A stretch of 40,438 nucleotides of DNA from an uncultured Eisenbergiella sp. (GCA_947627215.1 CANQVD010000034.1:1-40438); one strand, 5' to 3'; positions 6,834 to 16,382 are shown, counted from the stretch's first letter. The notes: generated by a model not told the origin, from the sequence alone. Translations and numbers: made by a program.

Positions 6834-7901
6834 ATGAAACGGAAAATATTTGTCGGAAGTTATGCACCTGCCGGGGCTCCGGGTATCCAGATACTGGAAC
6901 TGGATGAAGAAACCGGATTATTGAGCGGTTTACATACCTGCAGTATAGTGGAATGTCCGTCCTATTTGGCACTTGGTCCGGATGAAAAAACGTTATACGC
7001 GGTTTCCGAAACAACTGTCGGCGGCAGCATATATGCTTTTACGATAGCGGCTGATGGGAACCTCTTTTTACAGGGACATATGCCCACAAGCGGCGGCGCT
7101 GCCTGTCATCTGGCTGTTGATCCGAAGGGACAATTTTTACTGGTGTCGAATTACGGGAGCGGCATTCTGGATATGTTCCGATTAACGGCCTGCGGCGGTT
7201 TGGCTGAACACGCGTGTGCTTTGCAGTTTTTCGGGAGCGGGCCGGATTTGCGGAGGCAGGAACAGGCACATGCGCATTTTTCCACCTTTGTACCGGAGGG
7301 AATAAGTCGGTTAGCAGCAGTGGACCTGGGAAGCGACAGATTGTGGCTGCTTGAATGGAAGCAAGAGAGCGGCAGGCTGGTTTTGAAGGGGAGCGTTTCT
7401 CTGCCGGCGGGCTATGGCCCCAGGCATCTGGTATTCTCACCCAGGCATAGTAACCTCGCCTATGTGATCTGTGAACTGGGCCTGCGGGTCCTGAGCGTGC
7501 AGGTGAATGAAAGAGATGGAAAGGTGATACAGGATCAGAGCTGTGTCCCGGAGAACGCCGTTTTGGAAGCGGGGGCAGGAGCGATTAAGCTGAGTGAGGA
7601 CGGACGGTTCGTGTACGCCAGTACAAGGGTTTATCATGCGGACCGGGGAACTGACTGCATTGCCTGCTATGCGGTAGAGGAAGAAAGCGGAAAGCTTGGG
7701 GAACCGATTTTTTATGAACTGGACGGCCGCGTACCGAGGGATATTCTATTGACTGAGAATTATCTGCTGGCGGCCTGTCAGGAATCTGACTGCATTTTGG
7801 TTCTCCCGCGCAATCAGGAAACAGGAGAATTATTGTCTGCGGTTCAGCGTTATCCACTGTATCGCCCATCCTGCGTGATTCATGCATGGGGCGGAAGGTA
7901 A
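6834..7901 (+). CDS. Lactonase, YbhE/Pgl-type seven-bladed beta-propeller
   Basis: 355 residues, typical of the lactonase_7 family (6-phosphogluconolactonase of the YbhE/PgL type and muconate-lactonising relatives). Propeller signatures recur: GSYAPAGAPGIQILELDEETG near the start, CHLAVDPKGQFLLVSNYGSG near residue 95, GPRHLVFSPRHSNLAYVICELG near 195 and IKLSEDGRFVYAST near 255. There is no signal peptide, so it acts in the cytosol. It should open a sugar lactone to the free aldonic acid; the exact sugar cannot be read from the sequence. The ATG directly follows the TGA of the RraA-like gene, so the two are translationally coupled. In this operon it would link a dehydrogenase product (SDR at 18159) to the UxuA-like dehydratase. 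Confidence 0.85.
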   Translation: MKRKIFVGSYAPAGAPGIQILELDEETGLLSGLHTCSIVECPSYLALGPDEKTLYAVSETTVGGSIYAFTIAADGNLFLQGHMPTSGGAACHLAVDPKGQFLLVSNYGSGILDMFRLTACGGLAEHACALQFFGSGPDLRRQEQAHAHFSTFVPEGISRLAAVDLGSDRLWLLEWKQESGRLVLKGSVSLPAGYGPRHLVFSPRHSNLAYVICELGLRVLSVQVNERDGKVIQDQSCVPENAVLEAGAGAIKLSEDGRFVYASTRVYHADRGTDCIACYAVEEESGKLGEPIFYELDGRVPRDILLTENYLLAACQESDCILVLPRNQETGELLSAVQRYPLYRPSCVIHAWGGR

Positions 7902-7919
7902 GAAAGGGAGAGGATTCAT

Positions 7920-8903
7920 ATGAAGATTGCTTATTATATTGGCGGAACGGAGCACATACCGCTGAAGCATTTTGCGAGGCAGCTTGGCATCCGATACGGC
8001 GTAGGAAATACCTGCGGCGTATCGGCCTATGCGCCTTATGCGAACGGCTGGGATTACATGCCGCTTTGGAAGCTGAAAAAAGAATTTGCAGATTTTGGAA
8101 TGAAGCTGTCTGTTTATGAGGGCGTGGATTTTATTGACGCCGCGAAGCTGGGGACCGGGGAGCGGGATGCCGCCATCGCGCATTTTTGCACGCTCCTGGA
8201 AAACCTGAGTCTGCTTGGGGTAAAAACAGTCTGTTACAATTGGATGCCGGTTTGGGGATGGTTTCGCACGGATATCAATCTGCCGCTTCCCGGCGGCGCC
8301 ACGTCCAGTGGATTTCGGATGTCGGAAGTGGCGGACATGCCGGCCTGCGGCGTAACGGTCAGTAAGGATCAGCTCTGGACGAATCTGGAATATTTTTTGA
8401 AAAAAGTGGTGCCGGTTGCCGAAAAATATAAAGTAGAGCTGGCAATTCATCCGGACGATCCGCCAGTGGATTGTATCGGCGGCGTAGAGCGGATTCTGAC
8501 CAGCTCGGAGGCCATGTATCAGGTCACCCGTCTGGTACCCAGTGAATATAACGGGATCACGCTCTGCCAGGGAAATTTCGCGCTGATGGAGGAAGATATT
8601 CCGACGGCGATCCGGCGTTTTGCGGCGGAGAAAAAGCTCTTTTTCGTACATTTTCGCGATGTCATCGGGGATAAATATGATTTTCAGGAAACCTATCATC
8701 ATACGGGCAAGACGGACATGTATGAGGCGATGAAAACCTATTATGAGGTCGGGTTTGAGGGTTGTATGCGGCCCGATCATGTTCCTACGATGTATGGAGA
8801 TAATAATGACCGGCCCTCATATGCCATCAACGGAAATCTGGTAGCCACCGGGTATATGCTCGGCCTGATGGAAGCGATCGAAAAAGAACGGCCGCAGCCA
8901 TAG
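7920..8903 (+). CDS. Mannonate dehydratase-like (UxuA family) sugar-acid dehydratase
   Basis: 327 residues; authentic UxuA proteins are about 350-395, so this is a compact member. Family motifs are clear: CYNWMPVWGWFRTD near residue 102, the metal-ligand region AIHPDDPP near 180, NGITLCQGNFA near 215, VHFRDV near 245 and MRPDH near 281. UxuA converts D-mannonate to 2-keto-3-deoxygluconate in hexuronate breakdown. Here there is no uronate isomerase or fructuronate reductase nearby, but there is a lactonase and an aldolase-like protein, so a related aldonate produced by lactone opening is a more likely substrate (inference). GGGAGAGG precedes the ATG. It is the last gene of the operon; 18 bases separate its stop from the convergent YesM-type gene. 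Confidence 0.8.
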   Translation: MKIAYYIGGTEHIPLKHFARQLGIRYGVGNTCGVSAYAPYANGWDYMPLWKLKKEFADFGMKLSVYEGVDFIDAAKLGTGERDAAIAHFCTLLENLSLLGVKTVCYNWMPVWGWFRTDINLPLPGGATSSGFRMSEVADMPACGVTVSKDQLWTNLEYFLKKVVPVAEKYKVELAIHPDDPPVDCIGGVERILTSSEAMYQVTRLVPSEYNGITLCQGNFALMEEDIPTAIRRFAAEKKLFFVHFRDVIGDKYDFQETYHHTGKTDMYEAMKTYYEVGFEGCMRPDHVPTMYGDNNDRPSYAINGNLVATGYMLGLMEAIEKERPQP

Positions 8904-8921
8904 CGTTCGGCAGGGTTCCGG

Positions 8922-10790
8922 TCACAGGGAATGGGGCAGGACAGGGTCCCCGTCGGTTTGAGTCGGCGGGGATTTTCGTTTGGGAATGGTGACCTCCACG
9001 GAGGTGCCCTGAGATAAGGAGCTTCGGAAGGATATGCCGTATTCCTTCCCGTAGTTCAGATGGATCCGCTCCCGGATATTATGAATGCCGTATCCCTGAT
9101 CTGAGCTGTCTACCGTCGGATGGTTCAGCTCGTCGAGTTTTGCGGGGCTGATGCCGATGCCGTTGTCTGAAATAGTCAGGGCCAGCCCTTCTCGGATTTC
9201 TCTGGCGGAGATCTGAATGCTGCCAGTATCCTGATCGTTCTCCAGAATACCGTGAATGATCGCGTTCTCCACGATGGGCTGCAGCAGCATTTTCAGAATG
9301 CAGCATTGCCGGATATCTTCGGAAACGTCCAGGGTCAGCGTAAACCGATTTTCATATTTCCGGTTCTGGAGATGGATATAGGTTTCAATAAGCGTCAGCT
9401 CGCTGCCGATCGTCACGAAGTCGGCCCCATGACTCAGATTCAGCTTGTAAAAGGTGGACAGATCCTGGATCATATTGCAGATATCGGGTACCTGTTTTTC
9501 GATGGCCATCCAGTTGATCAGATCCAGCGTATTGTACAGGAAATGGGGATTGATCTGCGCCTGCAGCGTTTTGATCTGCGCCCTTTCCACATCCTTGCCC
9601 AGCTTATACTGCTGCTCCAGCAGAAACTGGATTTTGTTGATCATATAGTTGTAGCTGCTGATCAGAATGCTGATCTCGTCAGAACCGCTTTCCTCCATCA
9701 GGGTTGGCAGATGGGAGTCGGATACCGTTTTGATATGCTCCGTCAGGCTGACGATGCGCCTTGTAATGGATCTTGAAAAAAGTGCGGAAAAAAGAATGGA
9801 GAAAAAAATGAGCAGAAATGCTACGGGCAGCAGCGCGACCAGAGCGTTTTTGCTCGCGATACGGATATCGGCCGTGGGCGTGATGGAAACCATGGTCCAG
9901 TCTGTATCCCGAATGCCTCTGGTGGAAACGAACAGGGGGGTATGGCTGCCGCTGATCTTTTCCCATGTAACCTGTTCGCCGGGCCTGTCGGCCAGGAACG
10001 CGGTGATATCGGATAAGTGATCCGTATAGCTGACAGGATCGGAACAGGCTACCAGCTCTCCGTCCGTATTCAGAATGAGAAACGCGTCATAGACGGAGCT
10101 GGTTCCGTTGATCAGAATCTGGTTGATATCTGATTGAGGAATGTCCACTTTCAGGATCCCGATGTTCTCGTGATAGTTGTTGGGATTCTTAATGGTCCGG
10201 ATATAGGAAAGGGTATTTGAAGTGCCCTCTGGAGACAGAGGGTCTGTCCCGTCGGATGACGACACGTTCCATAATCCCTTGCTGTTTTTGACGGTCAGAG
10301 AAGAATACCATTTTTCCTCCCGGATACTGGAAATGCGGTCAAACGCATAGCCGCTGGGCGTGCGGCCGGAGCTTAAGCCGCTGGAGTACGCGACGGAATC
10401 CGGAAGAAATAATGTCAGCTTCTGCATATTTTTGGCGGAATAGGCATTGAGCATCAACTGGCGCATAAAGGTATAATCCTCCATGAGAACCGGGCTGGCG
10501 TCCAATCCGGAATCCCGAAGGATTGTCTCGCCCAATTCCGGCGTGACGACAAACTGTTCCGCCTCGGAAAGAAGGATCGCCAGATAATGGTTCAGAACCT
10601 CAGAGGTTTGATTGATCGCGTGGTTGGAAGCGTACATCAACTGGTCCGTATTGGATCTTTGAATACTGAGATACGTCAGCGCAAAGAACAGGAAAAAGGA
10701 AAAAGCAAAGAGGGCAGTAAAAGCGGTAAATATCTTCTTCTTCAGGGATTTGGAACGGTAATGCTTTACCACAAACGAACAAAACGACAT
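8922..10790 (-). CDS. yesM: Sensor histidine kinase, YesM/LytS type
   Basis: 622 residues. A membrane segment at about 20-43 and another at about 316-338 enclose a long extracellular sensor domain of the dCache/YesM type. A HAMP linker follows (about 339-390), then the His_kinase domain with QAQINPHFLYNTLDL (phospho-acceptor about H416) and a C-terminal ATPase domain with IVENAIIHG, ISDNGIGI and GYGIHNIRERI. The family senses extracellular sugars or binding proteins in Bacillota polysaccharide-use loci. It lies downstream of its regulator gene on the same strand (49 bases apart) and between the two operons it presumably controls. The ribosome binding site AAAGGA is rather far from the ATG. 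The family assignment is firm; the inducer is unknown. Confidence 0.9.
   Translation of the reverse strand: MSFCSFVVKHYRSKSLKKKIFTAFTALFAFSFFLFFALTYLSIQRSNTDQLMYASNHAINQTSEVLNHYLAILLSEAEQFVVTPELGETILRDSGLDASPVLMEDYTFMRQLMLNAYSAKNMQKLTLFLPDSVAYSSGLSSGRTPSGYAFDRISSIREEKWYSSLTVKNSKGLWNVSSSDGTDPLSPEGTSNTLSYIRTIKNPNNYHENIGILKVDIPQSDINQILINGTSSVYDAFLILNTDGELVACSDPVSYTDHLSDITAFLADRPGEQVTWEKISGSHTPLFVSTRGIRDTDWTMVSITPTADIRIASKNALVALLPVAFLLIFFSILFSALFSRSITRRIVSLTEHIKTVSDSHLPTLMEESGSDEISILISSYNYMINKIQFLLEQQYKLGKDVERAQIKTLQAQINPHFLYNTLDLINWMAIEKQVPDICNMIQDLSTFYKLNLSHGADFVTIGSELTLIETYIHLQNRKYENRFTLTLDVSEDIRQCCILKMLLQPIVENAIIHGILENDQDTGSIQISAREIREGLALTISDNGIGISPAKLDELNHPTVDSSDQGYGIHNIRERIHLNYGKEYGISFRSSLSQGTSVEVTIPKRKSPPTQTDGDPVLPHSL
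8947..8976 (+). terminator. Plus-strand terminator inside the antisense 3' end of the kinase gene
   Basis: TCCCCG (8947-8952) pairs with CGGGGA (8967-8972), with further CG pairs inside, and TTTT follows. It would end the RraA-lactonase-dehydratase transcript, yet it lies within the last 20 codons of the minus-strand kinase gene (stop at 8922). Confidence 0.5.
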
Positions 10791-10839
10791 TTTTAATATA
10801 AATTTCCTTTCTCAGGCAGACAACTGGACGGACTATATC

Positions 10840-12405
10840 CTAACGCGGCGCGATAAGCCGGGAATCGCTCCCATATTGGGCACGGTAGACAGAAGGCGGA
10901 ATCCCGGTGATCTTTTTAAAGATCCGCATATAATAATTCGGATCGCTGTAACCTACCCGGGAAGCGATCTCATAGAGCGGCATATTCTCGTCCAGCAGGT
11001 ATGCCTTGGATCTTTCCACACGGATCAGATTTAAATAAGAGGAGATTGTTTCGTTCCGCTCCTTTTTAAACAGATGACAGACGTAGGTGGCCGAAAGATG
11101 CACGAATTCGGCAATTTCGCTGATGCCGATGGAAAAGGACGCATGATGCCGGATGATATAGGTGCATATCTGGGTCACAAGACTGTCGGTTTCCTCTCTG
11201 TTGATCGCAAGATAATAGAGACGGATCTGTCTGATCAGTTCTGTTTCAAAGGCGTCTGCGGTCTCAAAATCGGAACTGTCGGCCGTGCGATTAGGACGTC
11301 GCGGAAATATCCCGGCACCGACGCTCCGCATTCCGGATCTTTCCTTCAGTTTTGCGGTTATCTGATCACAGAGCGAACGCGCATGGAGGACACTGTGATA
11401 GGAAAGGGAGCGGATGGCTTTCAAAAATTCCTGCAGGAGGGTCAGCGTTTCGGCCTCACAGCCGAATAACAGGCTGATTCCGAATTTTTCCATAAAGTAG
11501 GCGGAGGAGACAGAAAGACGGTCAGCGCTTTCGGAAATGGGAATCGCGATGGAACCGTATCCGGAGAGAAACAACTGGGAAGCAACCTGCTCGACAGATA
11601 AAACGGCCTGACGCAACAGCGCGGGATCAGAAAAAACAGCGCTCGCCGCAAGAAACGGAAGCGTGTCCAAAGCAAGCGAACGGAGCAGCTCATGCTGCAG
11701 GATATTTAGAGAGCGATACAGGAGCGGCTCTTTTTCCGTCACTCGGTCTGCGATCAGGGCGTAGTAGGCGTGATGGCAACAGACGCAGATCCCCTGATAA
11801 AAGTTTTTGCGGATCACATCCTCGATCTTTGATTCGGTGTCCTGGGCGGCGGGGATCTGATCTGCCGGGGCGAATTTGCAATACAGCATCCGGTAAGACA
11901 GGGCCTCCTCGGAATCCTGCAGCCAGTTCTCCAGCAGGGAAAAGCGGTGTTCAGGTACGGGCTCCGTCAGGAATTCCTGCAATTCTTTTCGGAGAGAGGA
12001 CCTATTTTCAGAGGTCTGATTCTGAAGGCGTTCATTTTTGAGTTGTGTGACCGCAAGCTGTACGGCGGCTGTGAGAACCTCCGGACGGGTCGGCTTATCC
12101 ACAAAATCGATGGCATGGAGCTTGATCGCAGCTTTATAGTATTCCTTCTCATCGTAGCTGCTGAGAAAAATGATCTTTATGCAGGGGTTCAGAACACGGA
12201 TTTTCCGTGCCAGCTCCAGACCGTTCATTTTTGGCATCCGGATATCGGTAAGAAGGACATCCGGGATAAAATGTTCGCATAAATGAAATGCCTGTTCCCC
12301 GTTCCCGGCTGTCATGATCTGATCCACACCCAATTCGTGCCAGGGAATCAGATGCGTCAGGCCGTTGCGGATCGGGGCCTCGTCTTCCACGATCAAAAGA
12401 TTCAT
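10840..12405 (-). CDS. yesN: Response regulator, YesN type, with AraC-family DNA-binding domain
   Basis: 521 residues. The N-terminal receiver contains VEDEAP, the phospho-acceptor Asp in LLTDIRMPKMNG (about D54), FLSSYDE and VDKPTRPE. A middle region of about 290 residues lacks clear motifs, as in other YesN proteins. The last 100 residues hold two AraC helix-turn-helix units (ISEIAEFVHLSATYVCHLFK and EIASRVGYSDPNYYMRIFKK). The start at 12405 follows GGGGAGGAAGAA; an in-frame ATG at 12426 would add seven residues upstream of that site. It should be phosphorylated by the adjacent YesM-like kinase and activate sugar-transport and catabolic operons. The matching promoter elements at 5801 and 12514 are the obvious targets. 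Confidence 0.9.
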   Translation of the reverse strand: MNLLIVEDEAPIRNGLTHLIPWHELGVDQIMTAGNGEQAFHLCEHFIPDVLLTDIRMPKMNGLELARKIRVLNPCIKIIFLSSYDEKEYYKAAIKLHAIDFVDKPTRPEVLTAAVQLAVTQLKNERLQNQTSENRSSLRKELQEFLTEPVPEHRFSLLENWLQDSEEALSYRMLYCKFAPADQIPAAQDTESKIEDVIRKNFYQGICVCCHHAYYALIADRVTEKEPLLYRSLNILQHELLRSLALDTLPFLAASAVFSDPALLRQAVLSVEQVASQLFLSGYGSIAIPISESADRLSVSSAYFMEKFGISLLFGCEAETLTLLQEFLKAIRSLSYHSVLHARSLCDQITAKLKERSGMRSVGAGIFPRRPNRTADSSDFETADAFETELIRQIRLYYLAINREETDSLVTQICTYIIRHHASFSIGISEIAEFVHLSATYVCHLFKKERNETISSYLNLIRVERSKAYLLDENMPLYEIASRVGYSDPNYYMRIFKKITGIPPSVYRAQYGSDSRLIAPR

Positions 12406-12513
12406 TTCTTCCTCCCCATGTTCCATGAATCGTTTGGTATCATTCCGATTTTCTTTTTATCATTATATAACAGGATATGAATAAAAGTAAATGGCAAAAA
12501 GGGCAAAGCGTAG

Positions 12514-12574
12514 AATAATCCTGAATGAAAACAATTGAGTCCAGTTACATATGCTCATGATTGTTATAAAATAG
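12514..12574 (+). promoter_or_regulatory. Promoter/operator B of the sugar importer operon
   Basis: AATAATCCT (12514-12522), TCCAGTTACAT (12540-12550) and TATAAAAT (12565-12572) repeat promoter A with no change in spacing, while the bases between them differ. The conservation of islands with fixed spacing indicates a functional regulator/RNA polymerase site and not a recent duplication. Confidence 0.65.
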
Positions 12575-12617
12575 AGCAAAGAAAAGGCAAATGTGCACAA
12601 AGAATTAGGAGATGAGA

Positions 12618-13577
12618 ATGCAAAAAAAGAAGGAAAAACAGGAACAGAAGCTGAAACCCAGGCGTCCGACACTGCGGTCGGAGCTGAAAAAAAATGGGAT
12701 CCTTTTTTGTATGCTGCTTCCCGCAGTGCTTTATGTTCTGATTTTTAATTATCTGCCCATGCCGGGAATGATCGTTGCGTTTAAAAATTTCAACTATGGA
12801 AAAGGGCTGTTCGGCAGCGACTGGGCCGGCCTGAAGAACTTCGGCTATCTGTTTAAAACGGGCGCTATCTGGCGGGTTACCAAGAATACCGTTGTCTACA
12901 ATCTGCTCTTTATTATCTGTGATATGGTGGTGCAGATCGCGGTTGCCGTCTTTCTGTCGGAAACGCTGGGGAGAAAATTCAAGAAGGTTTCCCAGACCAT
13001 GCTGCTGCTGCCCTATTTCATATCCTGGGTCGTGGCGGGGGCCATTGTCTATAATCTTTTGAGTACTGACTACGGGCTGATCAATCATATCCTGACCGCG
13101 AACGGTAAGGAGGCGGTTAATTTCATGAATACCCCGCGTTACTGGCCGGGGCTGTTTGTTCTGTTTCATGTCTGGAAGCAGTTGGGGTATGGTTCCGTGG
13201 TATATCTGTCCGCCATCACCGGAATTGACAGCGAGATTTATGAGGCGGCCCTGGCGGACGGCGCCAATATCTTCCAGAGAGTTTTCAGGATCACCATTCC
13301 CCTTTTAAAGCCTACAGTGATCGTATTGCTGCTGTTGAATGTGGGGAATATCATAAAAGGCGATTTTGCCATGTTTTATAATCTGACGGGAAACAGCGCC
13401 ATGCTGATGGATGTTTCGGATGTAATTGACACGTTTGTTTACCGGTCGATGATACAGACCCAGAATTTCGGGATGTCCGCCGCGGCTGGCATGCTTCAGT
13501 CCTTTCTCGGCTTCGGGATCGTGATGACGGTCAATACGATCATCCGAAAGGTGGAGCCTGATTACGCCCTGTTCTGA
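12618..13577 (+). CDS. Carbohydrate ABC transporter permease, LplB/YtcP type 1
   Basis: 319 residues with a basic N-terminus and six predicted membrane segments, a MalF-like importer subunit. The cytoplasmic EAA loop reads EIYEAALADGANIFQRVFR and is where the ATPase docks. AGGAG lies six bases before the ATG at 12618; an ATG at 12612 overlaps that site and is a poor start. First gene of the importer operon. No ATPase gene is present in the operon, as is common for LplB-type systems that share an MsmX-like ATPase encoded elsewhere. Together with the next permease and the lipoprotein it should import oligosaccharides. Confidence 0.9.
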   Translation: MQKKKEKQEQKLKPRRPTLRSELKKNGILFCMLLPAVLYVLIFNYLPMPGMIVAFKNFNYGKGLFGSDWAGLKNFGYLFKTGAIWRVTKNTVVYNLLFIICDMVVQIAVAVFLSETLGRKFKKVSQTMLLLPYFISWVVAGAIVYNLLSTDYGLINHILTANGKEAVNFMNTPRYWPGLFVLFHVWKQLGYGSVVYLSAITGIDSEIYEAALADGANIFQRVFRITIPLLKPTVIVLLLLNVGNIIKGDFAMFYNLTGNSAMLMDVSDVIDTFVYRSMIQTQNFGMSAAAGMLQSFLGFGIVMTVNTIIRKVEPDYALF

Positions 13578-13634
13578 CCGGGACCCGGAAGAATGGGAGG
13601 CCAGACCGGCGGGAAAAGGAAAAAGGAGGGGAAT

Positions 13635-14522
13635 ATGAAAAGAAAGAGCGGCGATGTGATCGTCTTCAATGTAATAGGATATCTTGTGATTATCGTTCTT
13701 GCGCTGCTGTGCATCCTGCCGGTGGTTCTGATCCTTTCCGGATCTCTTTCCGACAATGCCGCCATTATGATCCACGGCTATTCCCTTCTTCCTCAGGAGT
13801 TCTCCCTGGAAGCCTATCGGATGATCTTCAAGCATCCGGAGGAGATTGCCGGCGCGTATCGGGTGACGATTCTGATCACCGTGTGCGGCACCTTTCTCCA
13901 ACTGGCGATATGTTCCATGGCGGGCTATGTGTTGTCCAGAAGGAATTTCGCCTACCGCAGCAGATTTTCTTTTTATTTTTTCTTTACGACGATCTTCAGC
14001 GCGGGTCTTGTACCATGGTACATTTTGTGCGTCCAGTATTTTCATTTTAAAGAGCATCCGTATCTGGCACTGGTACTGCCCAGCCTGTTCAGTTATTTTT
14101 ATGTCATTATTTTCCGGAGCTTCATGTCCGAAATTCCGGACGCCCTGGCGGAATCCGCCAAGATGGACGGCGCAAATGAATTCGTGATCTTTCTGCGGAT
14201 CATTCTGCCCCTGTGCAAGCCGGTCCTGGCTACCATCGGCCTGTTTTCCGCGCTTCATTATTGGAATGACTGGTACAATGCCATGCTGTTCAGCACGAAG
14301 CGCGCCAATTATCCTCTGCAGTATTATCTGTATACGGTCATAAATGCCGCAAATGCGCTGAGCAATATCAGCGCTTCCGCGGGGATCATAATGGATTCTT
14401 TGCCGACGGAAACCTATAAGCTGGCGATGACTGTCGTCGCCACCGGTCCTATCGTCCTGGTGTATCCGTTTGTACAGAAGTATTTCATCAAAGGAATGAC
14501 CATCGGAGCCGTCAAGGGCTGA
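13635..14522 (+). CDS. Carbohydrate ABC transporter permease, LplC/YtcP type 2
   Basis: 295 residues, MalG-like second permease. Six membrane segments are apparent; the EAA loop reads ALAESAKMDGANEFVIFLRI, and the C-terminus IKGMTIGAVKG is the standard ending of LplC-type permeases. The ATG at 13635 follows AAAGGAGGGGAAT; an ATG at 13593 is in frame but has no such site. It forms the translocation pore with the permease encoded just upstream, 57 bases away. Confidence 0.9.
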   Translation: MKRKSGDVIVFNVIGYLVIIVLALLCILPVVLILSGSLSDNAAIMIHGYSLLPQEFSLEAYRMIFKHPEEIAGAYRVTILITVCGTFLQLAICSMAGYVLSRRNFAYRSRFSFYFFFTTIFSAGLVPWYILCVQYFHFKEHPYLALVLPSLFSYFYVIIFRSFMSEIPDALAESAKMDGANEFVIFLRIILPLCKPVLATIGLFSALHYWNDWYNAMLFSTKRANYPLQYYLYTVINAANALSNISASAGIIMDSLPTETYKLAMTVVATGPIVLVYPFVQKYFIKGMTIGAVKG

Positions 14523-14627
14523 AGGTGATTCTGTGTTTCCCGAAAAGAAAGGAGGTGTGGAAAAAGGAGATTTGACAGTTTGTAACCGAAGATCAAGGAT
14601 GATTTTACAGAAAATGGAGGATTAGTA

Positions 14628-16244
14628 ATGAAAAGAGTATTTTGTATGCTTCTGACGATGGTTTTCCTGTTCTCTGCGGTCGGCTGCGGATCCGGCCAGT
14701 CGGATACCGCAAAAACGCCTGCCGCCGTCGAAGAGACGGGGGCGCAGGAGGCGGCCTCTGATGCCGACAGCGGCGAAAGCCAGGAGGCGGCCGGGGCGCA
14801 GGAACTGGAATTTGTTCAGTTGAAGATGATCGCCTTGGGGGACAGTACGGCGGATTCCGAGAGGTTTCTCAGGCTGCTGAATGAAAAGCTGAAAGCGGAT
14901 CTGAACTGTGAGATGGAAATCGAGTACATTTCCTGGTCAGACTGGACGACGAAATATCCGCTGGTATTCGCTTCCGGAGAGGAATTTGATCTGGTCTATA
15001 CCTCCAACTGGGCGGATTATGCAGACCAGGCCAGAAAAGGAGCGTTCTATGAGCTGACGGAGAGTGACCGGGAGACCTATATGCCCATGACCTGTGAGGC
15101 GCTGGGGGATACGGGCTGGGATCAGGCCAAGCTGGACGGAAAGGTGTATATGGTTCCGAGTACGCCGCAGGGATATTTTGATGACTGCACCTGCTTCGGG
15201 GTCCGCGGAGATTTGATGAAGGAATTCGGCATGGATTCCATCACGACGGCGGAGGATATGCTGGCTTACTGGGACAACGTGCTGGATAAGCATCCGGAAA
15301 TGGTTCCGATCAACATGACCAATACCAGTTCAGGTCACTTTGGAGCGTTTCTGGCAAAGAATTTTATCGATGACCCCTATCATGACACCAACGAAGAGGG
15401 AATCCCTTTGATGACGGGCCATCAGGAAGGTTCGCTGATGCCGGTGATCGTGGATATCTCCGATCGGGCGAATATCAGGTATCTGGATCAGGAGGAGGCG
15501 GATCAGTATTTCCTCCGCGTGTTTGAAAAGGCGCAGGAGCTGCGGAAAAAGGGCTATTGGACCGCTGATGCCCTGACCATTACGGAAGAGATGGATGTGG
15601 CCTACAGGAACGGGAAAAGCGCCTCGACGGTACGACAACTGGGAAATATCGAAACAGCCAATCAGGAGATCCTGCAGAATCATCCGGAATGGGAACCGAC
15701 CATCGTGCGCTTCGTGGATACGCCCTATTATTCGATCCCGGGGATGAACAACGGGATGGCCGTCCATGCCACCTCCGGAAATCCGGAGCGGGCCATGATG
15801 GTGCTGGACCGGATGGGGTATGACCAGAGCTATTATGATCTGATGCATTACGGAGAAGAGGGCGTGGATTACACGCTGGATGGGGACGGCGCGGTCACGA
15901 GGATCACGAATTTTGCCGATGCCAGTAATATGGGATTTTTGAGTCCCAGAGAGCGGGTTGAAGTGTCAAGTACGGATGCGTATGTCGCCCTGCGGGAGGA
16001 AGGGATTAGCAATTGCGCAATACCTTCCTATAAGGCATTTGCCTTTGATAAGTCTCCCTGTGAGACGGAATGCGCCGCCATGTCGCAGGTCTCCAGCAAA
16101 TATTATCCGATCCTGAGTCTGGGCATGTCTGATGATGTTGCGGGAACCTATCAGGAAATGGTGGAGGAGCTGAAGGCTGCGGGAATGGATGTGGTGATGG
16201 AGGAGTATCTGAAGCAGATTCAGGCCTTCTACAATGCGCTGTAA
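14628..16244 (+). CDS. Extracellular solute-binding lipoprotein of the sugar importer
   Basis: 538 residues. A lipoprotein signal peptide ends in SAVGC, so the mature protein starts at about Cys20, is lipidated and sits on the outer face of the membrane. A low-complexity Ala/Glu/Ser linker of about 40 residues follows, then the binding domain of the LplA/family-1 type, large enough for oligosaccharides. GGAGG precedes the ATG. It stands third in the operon after the two permeases, the usual order for these importers. It delivers substrate to the permeases and may also present ligand to the YesM-like sensor. The substrate cannot be read from the sequence. Confidence 0.9.
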   Translation: MKRVFCMLLTMVFLFSAVGCGSGQSDTAKTPAAVEETGAQEAASDADSGESQEAAGAQELEFVQLKMIALGDSTADSERFLRLLNEKLKADLNCEMEIEYISWSDWTTKYPLVFASGEEFDLVYTSNWADYADQARKGAFYELTESDRETYMPMTCEALGDTGWDQAKLDGKVYMVPSTPQGYFDDCTCFGVRGDLMKEFGMDSITTAEDMLAYWDNVLDKHPEMVPINMTNTSSGHFGAFLAKNFIDDPYHDTNEEGIPLMTGHQEGSLMPVIVDISDRANIRYLDQEEADQYFLRVFEKAQELRKKGYWTADALTITEEMDVAYRNGKSASTVRQLGNIETANQEILQNHPEWEPTIVRFVDTPYYSIPGMNNGMAVHATSGNPERAMMVLDRMGYDQSYYDLMHYGEEGVDYTLDGDGAVTRITNFADASNMGFLSPRERVEVSSTDAYVALREEGISNCAIPSYKAFAFDKSPCETECAAMSQVSSKYYPILSLGMSDDVAGTYQEMVEELKAAGMDVVMEEYLKQIQAFYNAL

Positions 16245-16264
16245 TAGCCGGAAGGAGACGTGAG

Positions 16265-16295
16265 GGACTGTGCGGGGCATTGCCCTGTGCAGTCC
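16265..16295 (+). promoter_or_regulatory. Intercistronic hairpin after the binding-protein gene
   Basis: GGACTG (16265-16270) pairs with CAGTCC (16290-16295), and GGGC pairs with GCCC inside, with no T-run. Such hairpins behind binding-protein genes commonly protect the upstream mRNA or reduce read-through, giving more binding protein than downstream enzyme. The role here is inferred from position. Confidence 0.4.
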
Positions 16296-16382
16296 TCTGT
16301 GCAGGAGTGGAATGATTCGCCGCGGGGGAGGGCTGTCTAAAGGACGCCGACTGTCTGACGATGGCGGGAATGAGGAGAGAAT

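Noticed and set aside
14523-14627. Short peptide starting at GTG after AAAGGAGGT before the binding-protein gene
   Set aside because: The start codon directly abuts the Shine-Dalgarno (spacing about one base), so translation is unlikely.
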